Origin: Tribonema minus
Lineage: Eukaryota > Sar > Xanthophyceae > Tribonematales > Tribonemataceae
NCBI GenBank assembly: GCA_017506865.1
Contig: JAFCMP010000090.1
Location: forward strand, 1,054,001-1,118,000
Direction of reading: 5' to 3'
Length of the DNA: 64,000 bases
The translations under genes were made by a program, and so were the position numbers. Position 1 is the first letter of the stretch. Each line of letters opens with the position of its first letter. The notes under the pieces are model-generated. The model was not told the DNA's origin. It saw only the letters and a list, made by a program, of their open reading frames with translations, and did no database searches. Shown piece by piece: positions 55,807 to 64,000 of this stretch.

Positions 55807-56199
55807 ATGCAGACAGTGTATGACTCACTGCAAATATGTCTGTCATTGCATGAGATGGGGCACTGTCAGTCCAAGCAAACGCACAACCAGAAAACTGTGC
55901 TGCTGCGTTTTGAGCTGACAAGGCCCATCATTCTGCATTGTGTGGAAAGTACTGTAGGGGGCCAGGCATGCGACCTCTACCATAGATTTCTGGCCAAGAC
56001 AACGAAGCTCGTGACCTTGCAGGTTGACGAGGGTTCAGACATTACTGCCATGACCAGCTTCAACAACAGAACGTGGGAAACGCACCAACTACTGGCTAGC
56101 GCCGGGCATACATACGACGTGCATGAGGAACAGCAAAAGCTTGTCTTTGTGCAAAAGCAACAGGACACACAGGGATCACTGACACCACAGAAGCATTGA
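55807..56199 (+). CDS. Hypothetical protein, intact copy of a tandem pair (130 aa)
   Basis: ATG 55807; an internal ATG near 55852 is possible. The product is a small soluble protein (TVLLRFELTRPIILHC, LVTLQVDEGSDITAM, THQLLASAGHTYDVHEE), with no recognised family. The upstream copy at 55440-55740 carries a one-base deletion, so this copy is the functional one. The high identity of the two shows that the duplication is recent. Confidence 0.65.
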   Translation: MQTVYDSLQICLSLHEMGHCQSKQTHNQKTVLLRFELTRPIILHCVESTVGGQACDLYHRFLAKTTKLVTLQVDEGSDITAMTSFNNRTWETHQLLASAGHTYDVHEEQQKLVFVQKQQDTQGSLTPQKH

Positions 56200-56377
56200 C
56201 ATGGCCAGCCTTCATTGATAATGTACACGTCGCACGCAACTAATGTACACGTCACACGCAACTCATGTACAGTCACGCTTGCACCAGCGCATAGCCTACT
56301 GCAATATACTGGCACAGGGTCCTTACACTACAGCTTAGGCGGGGCACGAATGGAGAAGACAGGAGGTGGCCCACCTA

Positions 56378-57400
56378 CTAACGGCGCTTGCCAGCAAAGA
56401 CTTCTGCGAGTACCTCACGGAGTCCCTTCTCCTGCTCATCAGTCAGAGCAGGGGCAGGCTCATCCTCCTGCAGGAGGCCAGACCTAATGTCTTTCTTGAG
56501 CGTGGCCATCTGCTCCTCGAAACTGGCGTGCAGGCTGAAGATGCTGTGGTGAGCGTCAATAAACTGCTGCAGGAACTTCTCAAGGCGCTCTCTCTTATCT
56601 GCGTAGTCGGCTGGTGAAGCTGACTGTTGCTTCAATGTGGCCCTCACCTCGCGAGCATCAAAGGAGAGCTCTTTGAGGTCGTAAAAGAGGCGGGCCTCTG
56701 CGCGACACATCAGGCCGCGGGCAGAACAAGCATGCACGAAGACACCCTTGAGGTCATCGGTCACCTGTTTGATGCGTGCTGCGTCACTTGCGCTATAGCC
56801 GCCAAGATCGTACCCGCGCTGCTTGAGTTTCTCATAGAACCTCAACATGGCTCTGTCAAACACATTCTTGCGCTGGTTGTAGACTGCAAGCAACTCTCGC
56901 TTGCGCTTGTCGGAGGGAACTGGCTTTCCGTTCCAGCCATAATACCGCTGACTCAGCTCTTTGAACTCGAGCCTGTCAGACACCTTGCTCTTGAAAGCGC
57001 TGATCAGAGCGTGATAGTCTTCCGCTTCAAGGGTGCCCTCCTCATAGTGAGGCAACTTGTACCACGACTCGCTGGGCATCTTGCCGACCAGCTCTTGACG
57101 TGCCGGGGGGACTTGCTCACGACTATATAAAGCAAGGCGCCAGAGACTTTCCGGGTCAAACCCCAGACAGGTTACATCTCTGTGGTTGCTGGTGTAGCAT
57201 TCCCACGCGGGGCCGATGCTGTGGTCAAGGTCACGAGCCGACACACCGTGGCCTGCATCGGGATCAAAGAAATAGTCCCCCACTGGCTGCACCTCCTCCT
57301 CCTCCTCCTCCTCTGTGTTCACTGCAGCGTCCATCGGCGCAGCTCCGCCCGCATCTTCATCATCGCTTTGCGTCAGGTCTATGCAGTCTTCCTGCTGCAT
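56378..57400 (-). CDS. SUMO-interacting-motif protein, 340 aa
   Basis: Starts at ATG 57398-57400 (MQQEDCIDLTQ); an ATG 24 nt upstream is an alternative. Residues 6-15 are CIDLTQSDDEDA-like, a textbook SUMO-interacting motif (hydrophobic core followed by acidic residues), followed by an acidic run. The remaining 280 residues are mostly charged helices with an aromatic-rich segment (YYGWNGKPVP). No catalytic domain is recognised. It may recruit itself to SUMOylated host proteins, such as nuclear bodies; inference. Confidence 0.72.
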   Translation of the reverse strand: MQQEDCIDLTQSDDEDAGGAAPMDAAVNTEEEEEEEVQPVGDYFFDPDAGHGVSARDLDHSIGPAWECYTSNHRDVTCLGFDPESLWRLALYSREQVPPARQELVGKMPSESWYKLPHYEEGTLEAEDYHALISAFKSKVSDRLEFKELSQRYYGWNGKPVPSDKRKRELLAVYNQRKNVFDRAMLRFYEKLKQRGYDLGGYSASDAARIKQVTDDLKGVFVHACSARGLMCRAEARLFYDLKELSFDAREVRATLKQQSASPADYADKRERLEKFLQQFIDAHHSIFSLHASFEEQMATLKKDIRSGLLQEDEPAPALTDEQEKGLREVLAEVFAGKRR

Positions 57401-57426
57401 GCTGCAAAGGGTGAATAGCAGCATTG

Positions 57427-57600
57427 ATGGACAAGGAGTTAGAAGGCCATCAAGTGGCAGTGGCTTCTTATGACAGCATCACTTCGCAAAACACTTGCAC
57501 CAGCACTCAGAAGTTGTTTGCAGCAGGCACTGCCATTTTAGCAGCGCAGGGCAATCTGGCAATCCTGGAGCGCCAGGTGCATACGACGCAGCAGCGCTAG
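57427..57600 (+). CDS. Possible small protein, 57 aa
   Basis: ATG 57427, divergent from the SIM gene with only 26 nt between the starts. The peptide is a plausible short helical protein (KLFAAGTAILAAQGNLAILER). The end could be altered by a splice at AG|GTGCATACG. No homology recognised. Confidence 0.35.
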   Translation: MDKELEGHQVAVASYDSITSQNTCTSTQKLFAAGTAILAAQGNLAILERQVHTTQQR

Positions 57601-57737
57601 ATGGCCAGCTGCATATGCTGAGGTTACTTGCGTATGCGCGGCCTCAGCAACGCACGATTGGCCTGGAGTTTATCTGAGGCATTGCGACAACAAAAATGTA
57701 TTGTATGTCACAGCTGAATTGACCTGCCGGACAACAA

Positions 57738-58499
57738 ATGGATGCATTGCTGAATGCTCACTGCCCCATTTACAACTTTGACTATCGCGAACCCGACCTT
57801 CCAATGTCTCTGGAAGCATATGTTGCAACCAAACAGTTCGTGAGGTCAGACACTGCTACAGGCATCGTGAAGCAGGCTGGAAATGGCGACTCAGTGCTGC
57901 ACTATTTCCTGTTTTTCGAACGAGATGGTGGCACGGTCGTTGACGGAAAGGCATTTGACGCGCATCCCTTTGACATTGAGCAGGTTAGTGTCAGGGTAAC
58001 AAAGCACGGAGTGGTGAATGCGGTTTACTTCTACCCGCATTCTGCAGTGGAGTCATTTGCAATCACTGGCACAGATCTGGACAAGGTACTGCAAGAGGGG
58101 CACCCCATTGTGTACATTGCCTACGGCAAGCACGCTTCATACCCTGTCCCATATGTCTCCAGGTACTTGATGGCCGGTGATGAGTGCCTGAAGCCCGTCA
58201 GGTATGACGTCAAGGCGGTGCAGGCGAGTAATGCTGTCATGAAATCGCCAGGGTTCGGAGCAATCCTTCCATTATCGAGGCGCATAGTGCGTGATCTGGA
58301 GACTATACCTGTCGTGCCACTGGCCTTGGTAAGCACGAGGATGCGGTTCGCCGTCAATGACAAATCGCGCACACTGATGTATGTTGCAATTGGGGTGAGC
58401 GGGGGTGTGATGCTTACGGTAATAGCAGTGCTGTACGTGAAGCGCAAACGTCTTTACGATGCCTACAAGACACTGTTCGGCAAACACATAACGACATGA
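57738..58499 (+). CDS. Vps62-like protein with C-terminal membrane anchor, 253 aa
   Basis: ATG 57738. Residues about 50-150 resemble the Vps62/DUF946 fold: FLFFERDGG, HPFDIEQVSVRV, YFYPHSAVE and PIVYIAYGKHASYP keep the spacing of conserved HxxDxE, H and HanYP motifs. Residues about 211-233 form a transmembrane helix (YVAIGVSGGVMLTVIAVLYV) followed by KRKR, so the protein is probably tail-anchored with the domain on the other side. In yeast Vps62 has a loosely defined vacuolar-sorting link; the role here is unknown. Confidence 0.68.
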   Translation: MDALLNAHCPIYNFDYREPDLPMSLEAYVATKQFVRSDTATGIVKQAGNGDSVLHYFLFFERDGGTVVDGKAFDAHPFDIEQVSVRVTKHGVVNAVYFYPHSAVESFAITGTDLDKVLQEGHPIVYIAYGKHASYPVPYVSRYLMAGDECLKPVRYDVKAVQASNAVMKSPGFGAILPLSRRIVRDLETIPVVPLALVSTRMRFAVNDKSRTLMYVAIGVSGGVMLTVIAVLYVKRKRLYDAYKTLFGKHITT

Positions 58500-59404
58500 G
58501 AATGCAATGCTCAACAGCTGAATGTGCAGACAGTTGTCATGCTGCTATGGACTGTTATACCTTCATAGTCCAGATGTTCAGCTATGCATGATAGTAGACA
58601 GCTGTCGTGCTGCTGCTTTTCCTGGAGCATAAATCTCAACAGCAGCTTCTTAAGGCCCTTCGCACAGGTGTCTCTGCACCGCAACTGTCGTTGGTACCTT
58701 GCGTGTAAATTAGGACTTCAAGTCAGCAGCGGTAGAAATGTCTGCTGCATTGAAGCGCTCGCAACGCAGGTCATGATGTTGTACATGGATGCAAAGTATA
58801 CATCAAGCTGCAGCATTGTGGCTCACCTAGATGATGAGCGATACGCCACAACGCTGCGAGATGTGCTGCTGATTTCTGCAGGTGCAAGTGCAGATGTCGA
58901 CCGGCGCTGTCGATGCAGGAGCAGCTGCTGCTGCTAGCCGATGCTTTTCAGCTGCAATATGCGCCTTGTTGCTGTTTCCTCCCCCTGCTGTACGCCACGC
59001 GTGCGCCACCGTTGCCCACCCTCTCCACTGCTTTCCAAAATGAGCTGGTTCTGTTGAGCAAATATGCCGCTGCTGCTGCTGCCTGCCACGCCGCTGCTGT
59101 TGAGGCGGCGACAAAGCCGCTTTCACCACCTGTTGGCTGGCCTCAAAGCGCCTCGCCTTGCGGCTGCTGCTGCCACTACTTCTCTGTTTGATTGCAGCAG
59201 CAGCAACGCGGGGGGGCAAGCCGGGGGTAGCTGTCCCCGGGGGACACGTGGCCGCAAAATACAGTGTTTTTTGCGGTTAGTGTTGAATCACTGTGGGTCA
59301 GCCCGGGATCCCGAGTTTGAGCACGTGGTGAATCAATGTGGGATCCCGCGTTTGAGCACTTCTCTGTCAAGCATCAAGCCCAGCGGCACACGAACAGAAC
59401 GAGC
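58500..59404. repeat. CTG-rich low-complexity region with inverted and direct repeats
   Basis: No gene I trust. From 58860 to 59200 CTG/GCTGCT runs make long but meaningless frames on both strands. At 59205-59260 a G/C-rich palindrome centres on TCCCCGGGGGA. At 59283-59365 a direct repeat contains GAATCA(C/A)TGTGGG...GGATCCCG(A/C)GTTTGAGCAC, twice. Confidence 0.55.
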
Positions 59405-60146
59405 ATGCCAGGTCAGTCATAGTGTACCTTGTGTCCGTGCAGCACCAAAGCAGCACTGTGCTTGACTTTTCACACAAGTCCTTCTGCTGTTGCAGGTGCC
59501 ATGCACGCCATCCTGCTGCAAACGGTAGGCGCCATTATGGGCGCTCCGCGAGCTCTGAGGGCAGCGATAACAGCTCGAGGGATACCAGCACCAGAGCCTG
59601 CAATCGTAGCATCTGCAGCAGCAATCAGTGATCCCACAAAGGTTGAAGCGGCTGCTGAGGCAACAACTGCTGTGGAGACACCCACACCAGCAACAACTGC
59701 GGCGGCGACACCTGCTACTGCTGAATCACCTACTATTGCAGAAGTAATGACTGCTCCGGTTACACCTGCAGCTGCAGAGGCAGCTACTGCTTCTACTTCT
59801 GTACCTTCTTCGGCTGTGGTAGCACAGGCTGCAGAGTCACAGCTTCCAGCGCCACCGCCAGGAATGGAGCTGCTCTTCATCCCGTGGTCTAAGAAATGGG
59901 TTTGGGTGAGGTCGCAGCGCAGCACGGGGAAGAGGCAGCACATGGAGGTTGCAGACCACATTCAGGCAAGTCAATCGAAAATCTGTAAGGTTAGGATCAA
60001 GAGTGCACAATGCTTATCTTTTATTGCTGCTTGTGCTTGATTTGTTGCAGGCCGCTGATACGCTCCCGGATGCGAAGAAGATGTGCGGCACTGCTCACAG
60101 GGAGAGCATGTGTACGACCAATGCACCTGCAGCAGAGGCGCACTAG
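59405..60146 (+). CDS. Ala/Thr-rich protein, three exons, 190 aa
   Basis: Exons 59405-59411, 59496-59965 and 60051-60146 (573 nt). The first exon is just seven nucleotides. The ATG plus GCC-type join is in frame with the long second exon, and the third exon ends with TAG in frame. The introns are 84 and 85 nt and end with the same GTTGCAG. The protein is alanine/threonine/proline-rich up to residue 130 (low-complexity, probably disordered), then has a conserved-looking LLFIPWSKKWVWVRS segment and a charged tail. Function unknown. If exon 1 is not used, translation could begin at the ATG at 59501. Confidence 0.68.
59412..59495 (+). other. Spliceosomal-type intron 1 (84 nt)
   Basis: Donor CCAG|GTCAGT, acceptor CTGCTGTTGCAG|GT. 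It joins a seven-nucleotide first exon to exon 2 in phase 1. Confidence 0.6.
59966..60050 (+). other. Spliceosomal-type GC-AG intron 2 (85 nt)
   Basis: Donor TTCAG|GCAAGT (the GC-AG class with an otherwise perfect consensus), acceptor TTTGTTGCAG|G, phase 0. The unspliced frame ends about 25 codons later within exon 3 sequence; splicing restores a different in-frame end at 60146. Confidence 0.7.
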
Positions 60147-60484
60147 CAGTTGCCGCCGCATGCACACATCAGCGGAGTTGACGTCAAGGACAACGCTCTG
60201 TGAGCAGCATGCACTGCAGTCAGCAGCATGCAATGCGGTCAGCGGCATGCACGGTAGTCTAAAGTATGCCGTGCTTATTGGCATTGTACATGGTATCTGT
60301 TGCGGGCACGCAGCCAACGCTGGACTTGTGAGAACATGAGGAGTATAGGTCTACACCTGGTCATCTGGTGAGATTTCGGCTTGCAGTGTCTATCACTTGA
60401 TGTAAATGTACATTGTTATCTACATCTACGTCCGTGCGTGTGCTGCATATGTACTGCATTGTATATACATTTTCACATGTGACC
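60147..60484. other. Intergenic, no supported gene
   Basis: Contains repeated GCAGCATGCA words near 60205-60250 and nothing else recognisable. It forms the convergent gap between the Ala/Thr-rich gene and the oxygenase gene. Confidence 0.4.
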
Positions 60485-61453
60485 TTATCGTCTCAGCAAT
60501 GCACGCAGCGCATGCCGCCGCATGACTTGCAGCGCGTCGTACCTTGAATGAAACAAGCCTTTTTGGTAGCGTGGATCGCACTTACGCAGAACAACAGCAT
60601 CTTCTTCAAGTGTGGCCATGAAGATGAACTTGGCCAGCGGATCGAACCATGGATGCGTCAGGAAATTGCGGGTGAGGTGCCAGTACACCACCGTGCTATC
60701 GCCGTCCTGTCGTGCATGCGCTCTTACTACCTTGACATCCCCATTGCCGCTTGTCACGGTTGTAGCGACTGTTGCAGGCAGTCGGTACTCATTCCGTACG
60801 TCTAGAAACGTAGAGTTCTTGGCTAAATATGCAAACATGGACGTCTTTGATGTCCGGTACTTGAAGGTGGCCAGCCCTTCGTGCTTTGACACCCTCGCTG
60901 CCGTGTAGTTGTGAGGGACAGGGTCTTCGCGGTTGCCAAAAGCATGCACCAGGGGGAGGTGAATGGAATCGACCACGTTCTCAAGAAACTGCTCAGCGGT
61001 GCACTTGATCCTTGTTGTGCCTGTGATTGTTTTGAACCCTTCACAGAAGTGCTCAGGGGGCAGAGTGACCGGCTCTATTGATTCATCACCATCGGGTGAT
61101 ATCCAAATCAGTCCATGCAAGTCTCGCACTGGCAGCATTTTCAACGATGAACAACCCGTGCTGCAACCAAGGCCCTGATCAATTGTGCCATTGTTGAGTA
61201 GATTAAACTCAAACCCATGGTAGCCACATCTGATATTGCCTGGTGCTGAAACTGTGGCATCTGCAAAGGACATTCCCCTGTGAGGGCAGGCATCTATCCA
61301 TGCCACACATGTTCCGTTCACACGTGCTATTGCCACATTGTCATTGCCAATCCTTATCGTTCTGACCTTTGCTCTGACGTCAAATGATGGTATGCCAGGC
61401 AAGAAGAACGAGTGACCCCCCACCAAAGATGCTAGTATAAGAGTAAGCCTCAT
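60485..61453 (-). CDS. Rieske-type non-haem iron oxygenase with plastid-like leader, 322 aa
   Basis: ATG at 61451-61453 starts a hydrophobic leader (MRLTLILASLVGGHSFFLPG). The Rieske 2Fe-2S ligands are C56 and H58 (CPHRG) and C76 and H79 (CGYHG). The catalytic iron motif N159-x2-D162-x2-H165-x4-H170 lies in NVVDSIHLPLVH. All are present. The overall pattern resembles the pheophorbide a oxygenase/TIC55/CAO group of plastid enzymes. The leader has the shape of a signal peptide followed by a phenylalanine (HS|FF), as seen in bipartite plastid leaders of secondary algae. Acquisition from an algal host is likely. The exact substrate cannot be told. Confidence 0.88.
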   Translation of the reverse strand: MRLTLILASLVGGHSFFLPGIPSFDVRAKVRTIRIGNDNVAIARVNGTCVAWIDACPHRGMSFADATVSAPGNIRCGYHGFEFNLLNNGTIDQGLGCSTGCSSLKMLPVRDLHGLIWISPDGDESIEPVTLPPEHFCEGFKTITGTTRIKCTAEQFLENVVDSIHLPLVHAFGNREDPVPHNYTAARVSKHEGLATFKYRTSKTSMFAYLAKNSTFLDVRNEYRLPATVATTVTSGNGDVKVVRAHARQDGDSTVVYWHLTRNFLTHPWFDPLAKFIFMATLEEDAVVLRKCDPRYQKGLFHSRYDALQVMRRHALRALLRR

Positions 61454-62018
61454 TTTAATGTCAGAAAGATATATTTTAGCTTCACTAGTCAACGCATGTG
61501 GTCGACTCTGCTCGAACGTGTAAGAGCTGGACTGTGTAAGTTACCGAACGTGTCAGTGCAGATCGTATGCTAAGTGCACTTTTGTGTAGGATCACTCGCA
61601 GCGAAAGCGCAGCAGCGCTTGTCTGCACATTGTAGGGGTTGTCGTTATGTGCACAAGTATAGCATTGACATTGCTGGGCTAGAGTGGATGTCATCTACTG
61701 CTTCATGTGCATACACACTGCACATGCATCACAAGACCCGACGACACATAGGCGGCACCCGTCGACCGTGCCAGTGCAGCAGCCAGTAATCCCGCCACAT
61801 ATGCTTGTCAAACATGCAGAAATACTGTTGCACACTCCAGAGACGCAGTCGCAGATGCACATTACTCTACGTCTCTTTACATTATACACACGAGACTATA
61901 TAAAGCGTTGCCCTGATATTGCACACAGCGCGCCCCTTGCAACATACTGAGCACACTGCAAGGCTTCACAGCCATCAAGGCAACTTTTGCACTGTCTATC
62001 ACTACTGAAACTTTCGAG
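61454..62018. other. Intergenic region with TATA box
   Basis: No gene. A consensus TATATAAAG lies at 61897-61905 with an AT-rich surround; transcription would start near 61930 towards the small ORF at 62019. Confidence 0.5.
61897..61905 (+). promoter_or_regulatory. TATA box (TATATAAAG)
   Basis: Best TATA consensus in the right arm, about 115 nt upstream of the small ORF at 62019. Confidence 0.55.
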
Positions 62019-62189
62019 ATGAAACAAATTAGCAACGATACATTTTGGGGCCTACAACATTATGTGATACATAATGAAATCCATGATGGGTCTATATCAC
62101 AGAAAATACATTATCACGCTGGCTGTTTCTCAGCCCCCGATCTCTGCATCTTGATGCTGCAAGGTTTGTATATGGAAGTCAACTGGTAA
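62019..62189 (+). CDS. Possible small protein, 56 aa
   Basis: ATG at 62019 with a TATA box upstream. The peptide (MKQISNDTFWGLQHYV...) has a balanced, non-repetitive composition with Trp, Tyr and His. It ends at TAA 62187-62189, where GGTAATG could also be a splice donor, so it may be a first exon. No homology recognised. Confidence 0.4.
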   Translation: MKQISNDTFWGLQHYVIHNEIHDGSISQKIHYHAGCFSAPDLCILMLQGLYMEVNW

Positions 62190-62395
62190 TGTGCCTTGTA
62201 GCGTAGTAGCTTCAGTTGAAGTCACTATGCAGTAGGGTAACAAGTTTTGAGGCTATACGTAAACATACGTATGCAGCACATAAGAATTTGCCAAAGCCGA
62301 TCAAGCCTTCCAGACCCACTGGCAGGCAATCAATCCTTCCCTTGCAATGGCAGGCCCCTAAATGTCATCAGGCTGAGCATTGACAGCAGTTGTAT
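62190..62395. other. Intergenic, no supported gene
   Basis: Short spacer. I see nothing recognisable in it. Confidence 0.35.
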
Positions 62396-62923
62396 CTATT
62401 CAATCCACGACATGGTGCTGGGCCTTGCACTACCATCCTCCCATTTGCATGTGATGGCAAAAATGCATTCGGTATTGTCTGCGTTGTACCACCTGGCACC
62501 GTGAGGATGCACACCCTTCTGCAGCTCCATGATCACATACCCGTCCTTCGCCTGACGTTTGAACTTGTCAATGTCCATTATCAAGGGAGGGTCTACTGGG
62601 ACCCTTTGCATGCAAATGGCCGCTGTGAGTGGATTGCTCAGAGTTGCCGATATCTCGCCGGTTTCACACAGATTAACAAAGTCGCGCGCCGTCTGCAGAC
62701 GCACGCGAGCTGCTATCATCTTCCTGCTCGGATTACGTGCGCACGCCGCAGGCATGCCAATGGAGATATATGACTCAGCATTCTCTGCTCCATACTGCTC
62801 ATCGTAGAGTACCAGGTCAAACATTATCAGGGTACCCTCATTTATCTTCGCATTGATCCAAGAGAGCAATCGCGAGCGCGTGCAACCGTAGTCTCTCATG
62901 GTGCTGTGATCAAGTGTACACAT
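62396..62923 (-). CDS. Hypothetical protein, 175 aa
   Basis: ATG at 62921-62923; the frame is open upstream to 62971 only with a TTG start. I recognise no family. The protein is globular with balanced composition, two short hydrophobic strands (LIMFDLVLY, YVIMELQKG) and no membrane segment. It is divergent from the histone-fold gene at 63143. Confidence 0.62.
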   Translation of the reverse strand: MCTLDHSTMRDYGCTRSRLLSWINAKINEGTLIMFDLVLYDEQYGAENAESYISIGMPAACARNPSRKMIAARVRLQTARDFVNLCETGEISATLSNPLTAAICMQRVPVDPPLIMDIDKFKRQAKDGYVIMELQKGVHPHGARWYNADNTECIFAITCKWEDGSARPSTMSWIE

Positions 62924-63142
62924 ATTAGTTGACTGCACTGCAACGTGATGTGAATACCAAGATGTAATCAAAATCCAACGGAAAGCCTCAGGGGCAGAAT
63001 CGACGGATTGCAGCTTGCATCATTCCCTCCGCACATGGCCATCCCAGCTGAGACTCTACAGCTAAAACTGCAGCTACACTGAGGTGTGTTGCTTGCAAAC
63101 ACGACAATGTGCGGTCGCATTTATTGATACCTGAGCATTATA

Positions 63143-64000
63143 ATGTTCGTTACAGCTAAAGTGATGGAGACAGCCGTCTTACCGCGTGCTAGAATTAAGA
63201 AGCTGGTGCACAAACATGCCGATCTGCGTCAGTCGCAGGACTCGTATGCAATCCTGCAGCATGTGTATTTGACAATTGCATACACCACGTACAGACGCTG
63301 CCGCAATGCGCTCAGGCAACGCACTGGCAATGCAGATGGTCGCATACAAGTGCAGGACGTTGACACAGCTGCTCTGCACTTTAGTTACATTTTGCCTGCT
63401 GTTCAGCAACCTGATGTGACGCCCAAGCGATGTGACTTTGCTGGGGCGCCACCGTACCCTTCTTGTGTATACGTGCCCAGCGCAACGTTTCAGCGACTCA
63501 TACACACTATGCGAGTCCATCTGCAACATGGAACATCAAAAAGCAAAGGTGCTATGAATCTGATGCACTTGTTTACAGAGCGGCTGTTTGTCAAGTTCAT
63601 ATCGCACATGGTGCGCACTTTCTTGCACTACGCAAATCGTAAAGTGATACACCGCAGGGACGTTGTGTACTCTCTAACAGCTTTCGAAGCGTTTCGAAAG
63701 CTTCATGACCTGCCAAGACGCTTGCCATCATGCTGGTTTCAAGGTGAGATAGATGAAGACTATGAGCCGTCTTCCAGCTCCAGTGGTGATGGTACTACCA
63801 GCAGCAGTGAATCGAGTAGTGATGATGAAGGCGGTGGGGCTAATGTGATGCCAGTCCTGCCTCCTGAATCTTCGTCAAGCTCTGAAGAAGAGGGCGCGCA
63901 GGACGGTGGCAATGACCACTCACCACCTCCCAGTACACCCCCACTTGTAGGCCCAACACATTCCAACTCTACTGCTGAAGAAGAAAAACAAGAAGAGCCA
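63143..64000 (+). CDS. Histone-fold doublet protein (3' end beyond window)
   Basis: ATG at 63143 (MFVTAKVMET); a second in-frame ATG at 63164 is an alternative. Residues about 16-78 form one histone fold: PRARIKKLVHKH (helix 1), a loop, a long helix to YRRCRNA, and RIQVQDVDTAA (helix 3). Residues about 120-185 form a second: KSKGAMNLMHLFTERLF, then HYANRKVIHRRDVVYSL, which matches H2B in spacing (SKAM, HYNKR) and H4 in DVVYSL. An acidic Ser/Glu-rich tail starts at about residue 200. Doublet histones are known from marseilleviruses; the identities of the two halves need alignment. The frame continues past the window. Confidence 0.82.
   Translation, partial: MFVTAKVMETAVLPRARIKKLVHKHADLRQSQDSYAILQHVYLTIAYTTYRRCRNALRQRTGNADGRIQVQDVDTAALHFSYILPAVQQPDVTPKRCDFAGAPPYPSCVYVPSATFQRLIHTMRVHLQHGTSKSKGAMNLMHLFTERLFVKFISHMVRTFLHYANRKVIHRRDVVYSLTAFEAFRKLHDLPRRLPSCWFQGEIDEDYEPSSSSSGDGTTSSSESSSDDEGGGANVMPVLPPESSSSSEEEGAQDGGNDHSPPPSTPPLVGPTHSNSTAEEEKQEEP

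Noticed and set aside
58827-59219. 130-codon Gln/Ala/Arg-rich minus-strand frame.
   Set aside because: Low-complexity repeat translation with no distinctive segment.
1-64000. Searched for CRISPR arrays, tRNA genes, rRNA and bacterial insertion sequences.
   Set aside because: No regularly spaced identical short repeats with unique spacers, no cloverleaf I could verify by eye and no rRNA signatures were seen; a tRNAscan-SE run would settle tRNA.

Overview
The window looks like part of a large DNA virus genome of the phylum Nucleocytoviricota. It could be a free viral genome or a copy integrated in a protist or algal chromosome. The anchor is a double-jelly-roll major capsid protein gene, accompanied by BRO-N/GIY-YIG proteins, a Fanzor-type RuvC nuclease, several ankyrin-like repeat proteins, MYND and treble-clef zinc proteins, a histone-fold doublet, a viral cyclin and a hybrid histidine kinase. 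GC content is moderate, with AT-rich promoter-like spacers. The EsV-1-7-like repeats, the soluble hybrid histidine kinase and a Rieske oxygenase with a plastid-leader-like N-terminus suggest an algal, perhaps stramenopile-type, host. This is inference; the family cannot be named from the sequence alone.

Layout. 1-10 kb: two ankyrin-type proteins, a MYND protein, a PD-(D/E)XK nuclease, a 361-bp tandem repeat array (6.67-8.07 kb), and an ankyrin protein with a histone-H1-like tail. 10-20.5 kb: cyclin, PARG-type ADP-ribosyl hydrolase, MYND protein, asparagine synthetase, Fanzor nuclease, several unknowns and a UbiA-like membrane prenyltransferase. 20.7-31 kb: coiled-coil proteins, an FNIP-repeat protein and a 972-residue hybrid histidine kinase; two genes here carry spliceosomal-type introns. 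31-37 kb: a duplicated F-box-like/zinc family and a DUF4379-type zinc protein. 37-46.3 kb: the capsid gene flanked by three BRO-N genes. 46-58.5 kb: small genes, a spliced 2OG-Fe(II) oxygenase, an EsV-1-7-like repeat/nuclease fusion, a third F-box-like paralogue, a tandem duplicate with one broken copy, a SUMO-interacting-motif protein and a Vps62-like membrane protein. 58.5-64 kb: CTG-rich sequence, a three-exon gene, the Rieske oxygenase, unknown genes and the histone doublet, which runs off the right edge.

Two kinds of intron stand out. The capsid gene is split by three group I introns into exons of 18, 37, 1216 and 127 nt; the total is 1398 nt and it restores the canonical capsid N- and C-terminal motifs. 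Separately, at least four other genes need short GT-AG or GC-AG introns of 84-169 nt, and in each case the two flanking frames rejoin exactly. As a set, the genes point to manipulation of host chromatin and cell cycle (histone doublet, H1-like tail, cyclin), ubiquitin/SUMO and ADP-ribose signalling (F-box-like and ankyrin proteins, SIM, PARG), two-component signalling, and organelle or membrane metabolism (Rieske oxygenase, UbiA, asparagine synthetase).
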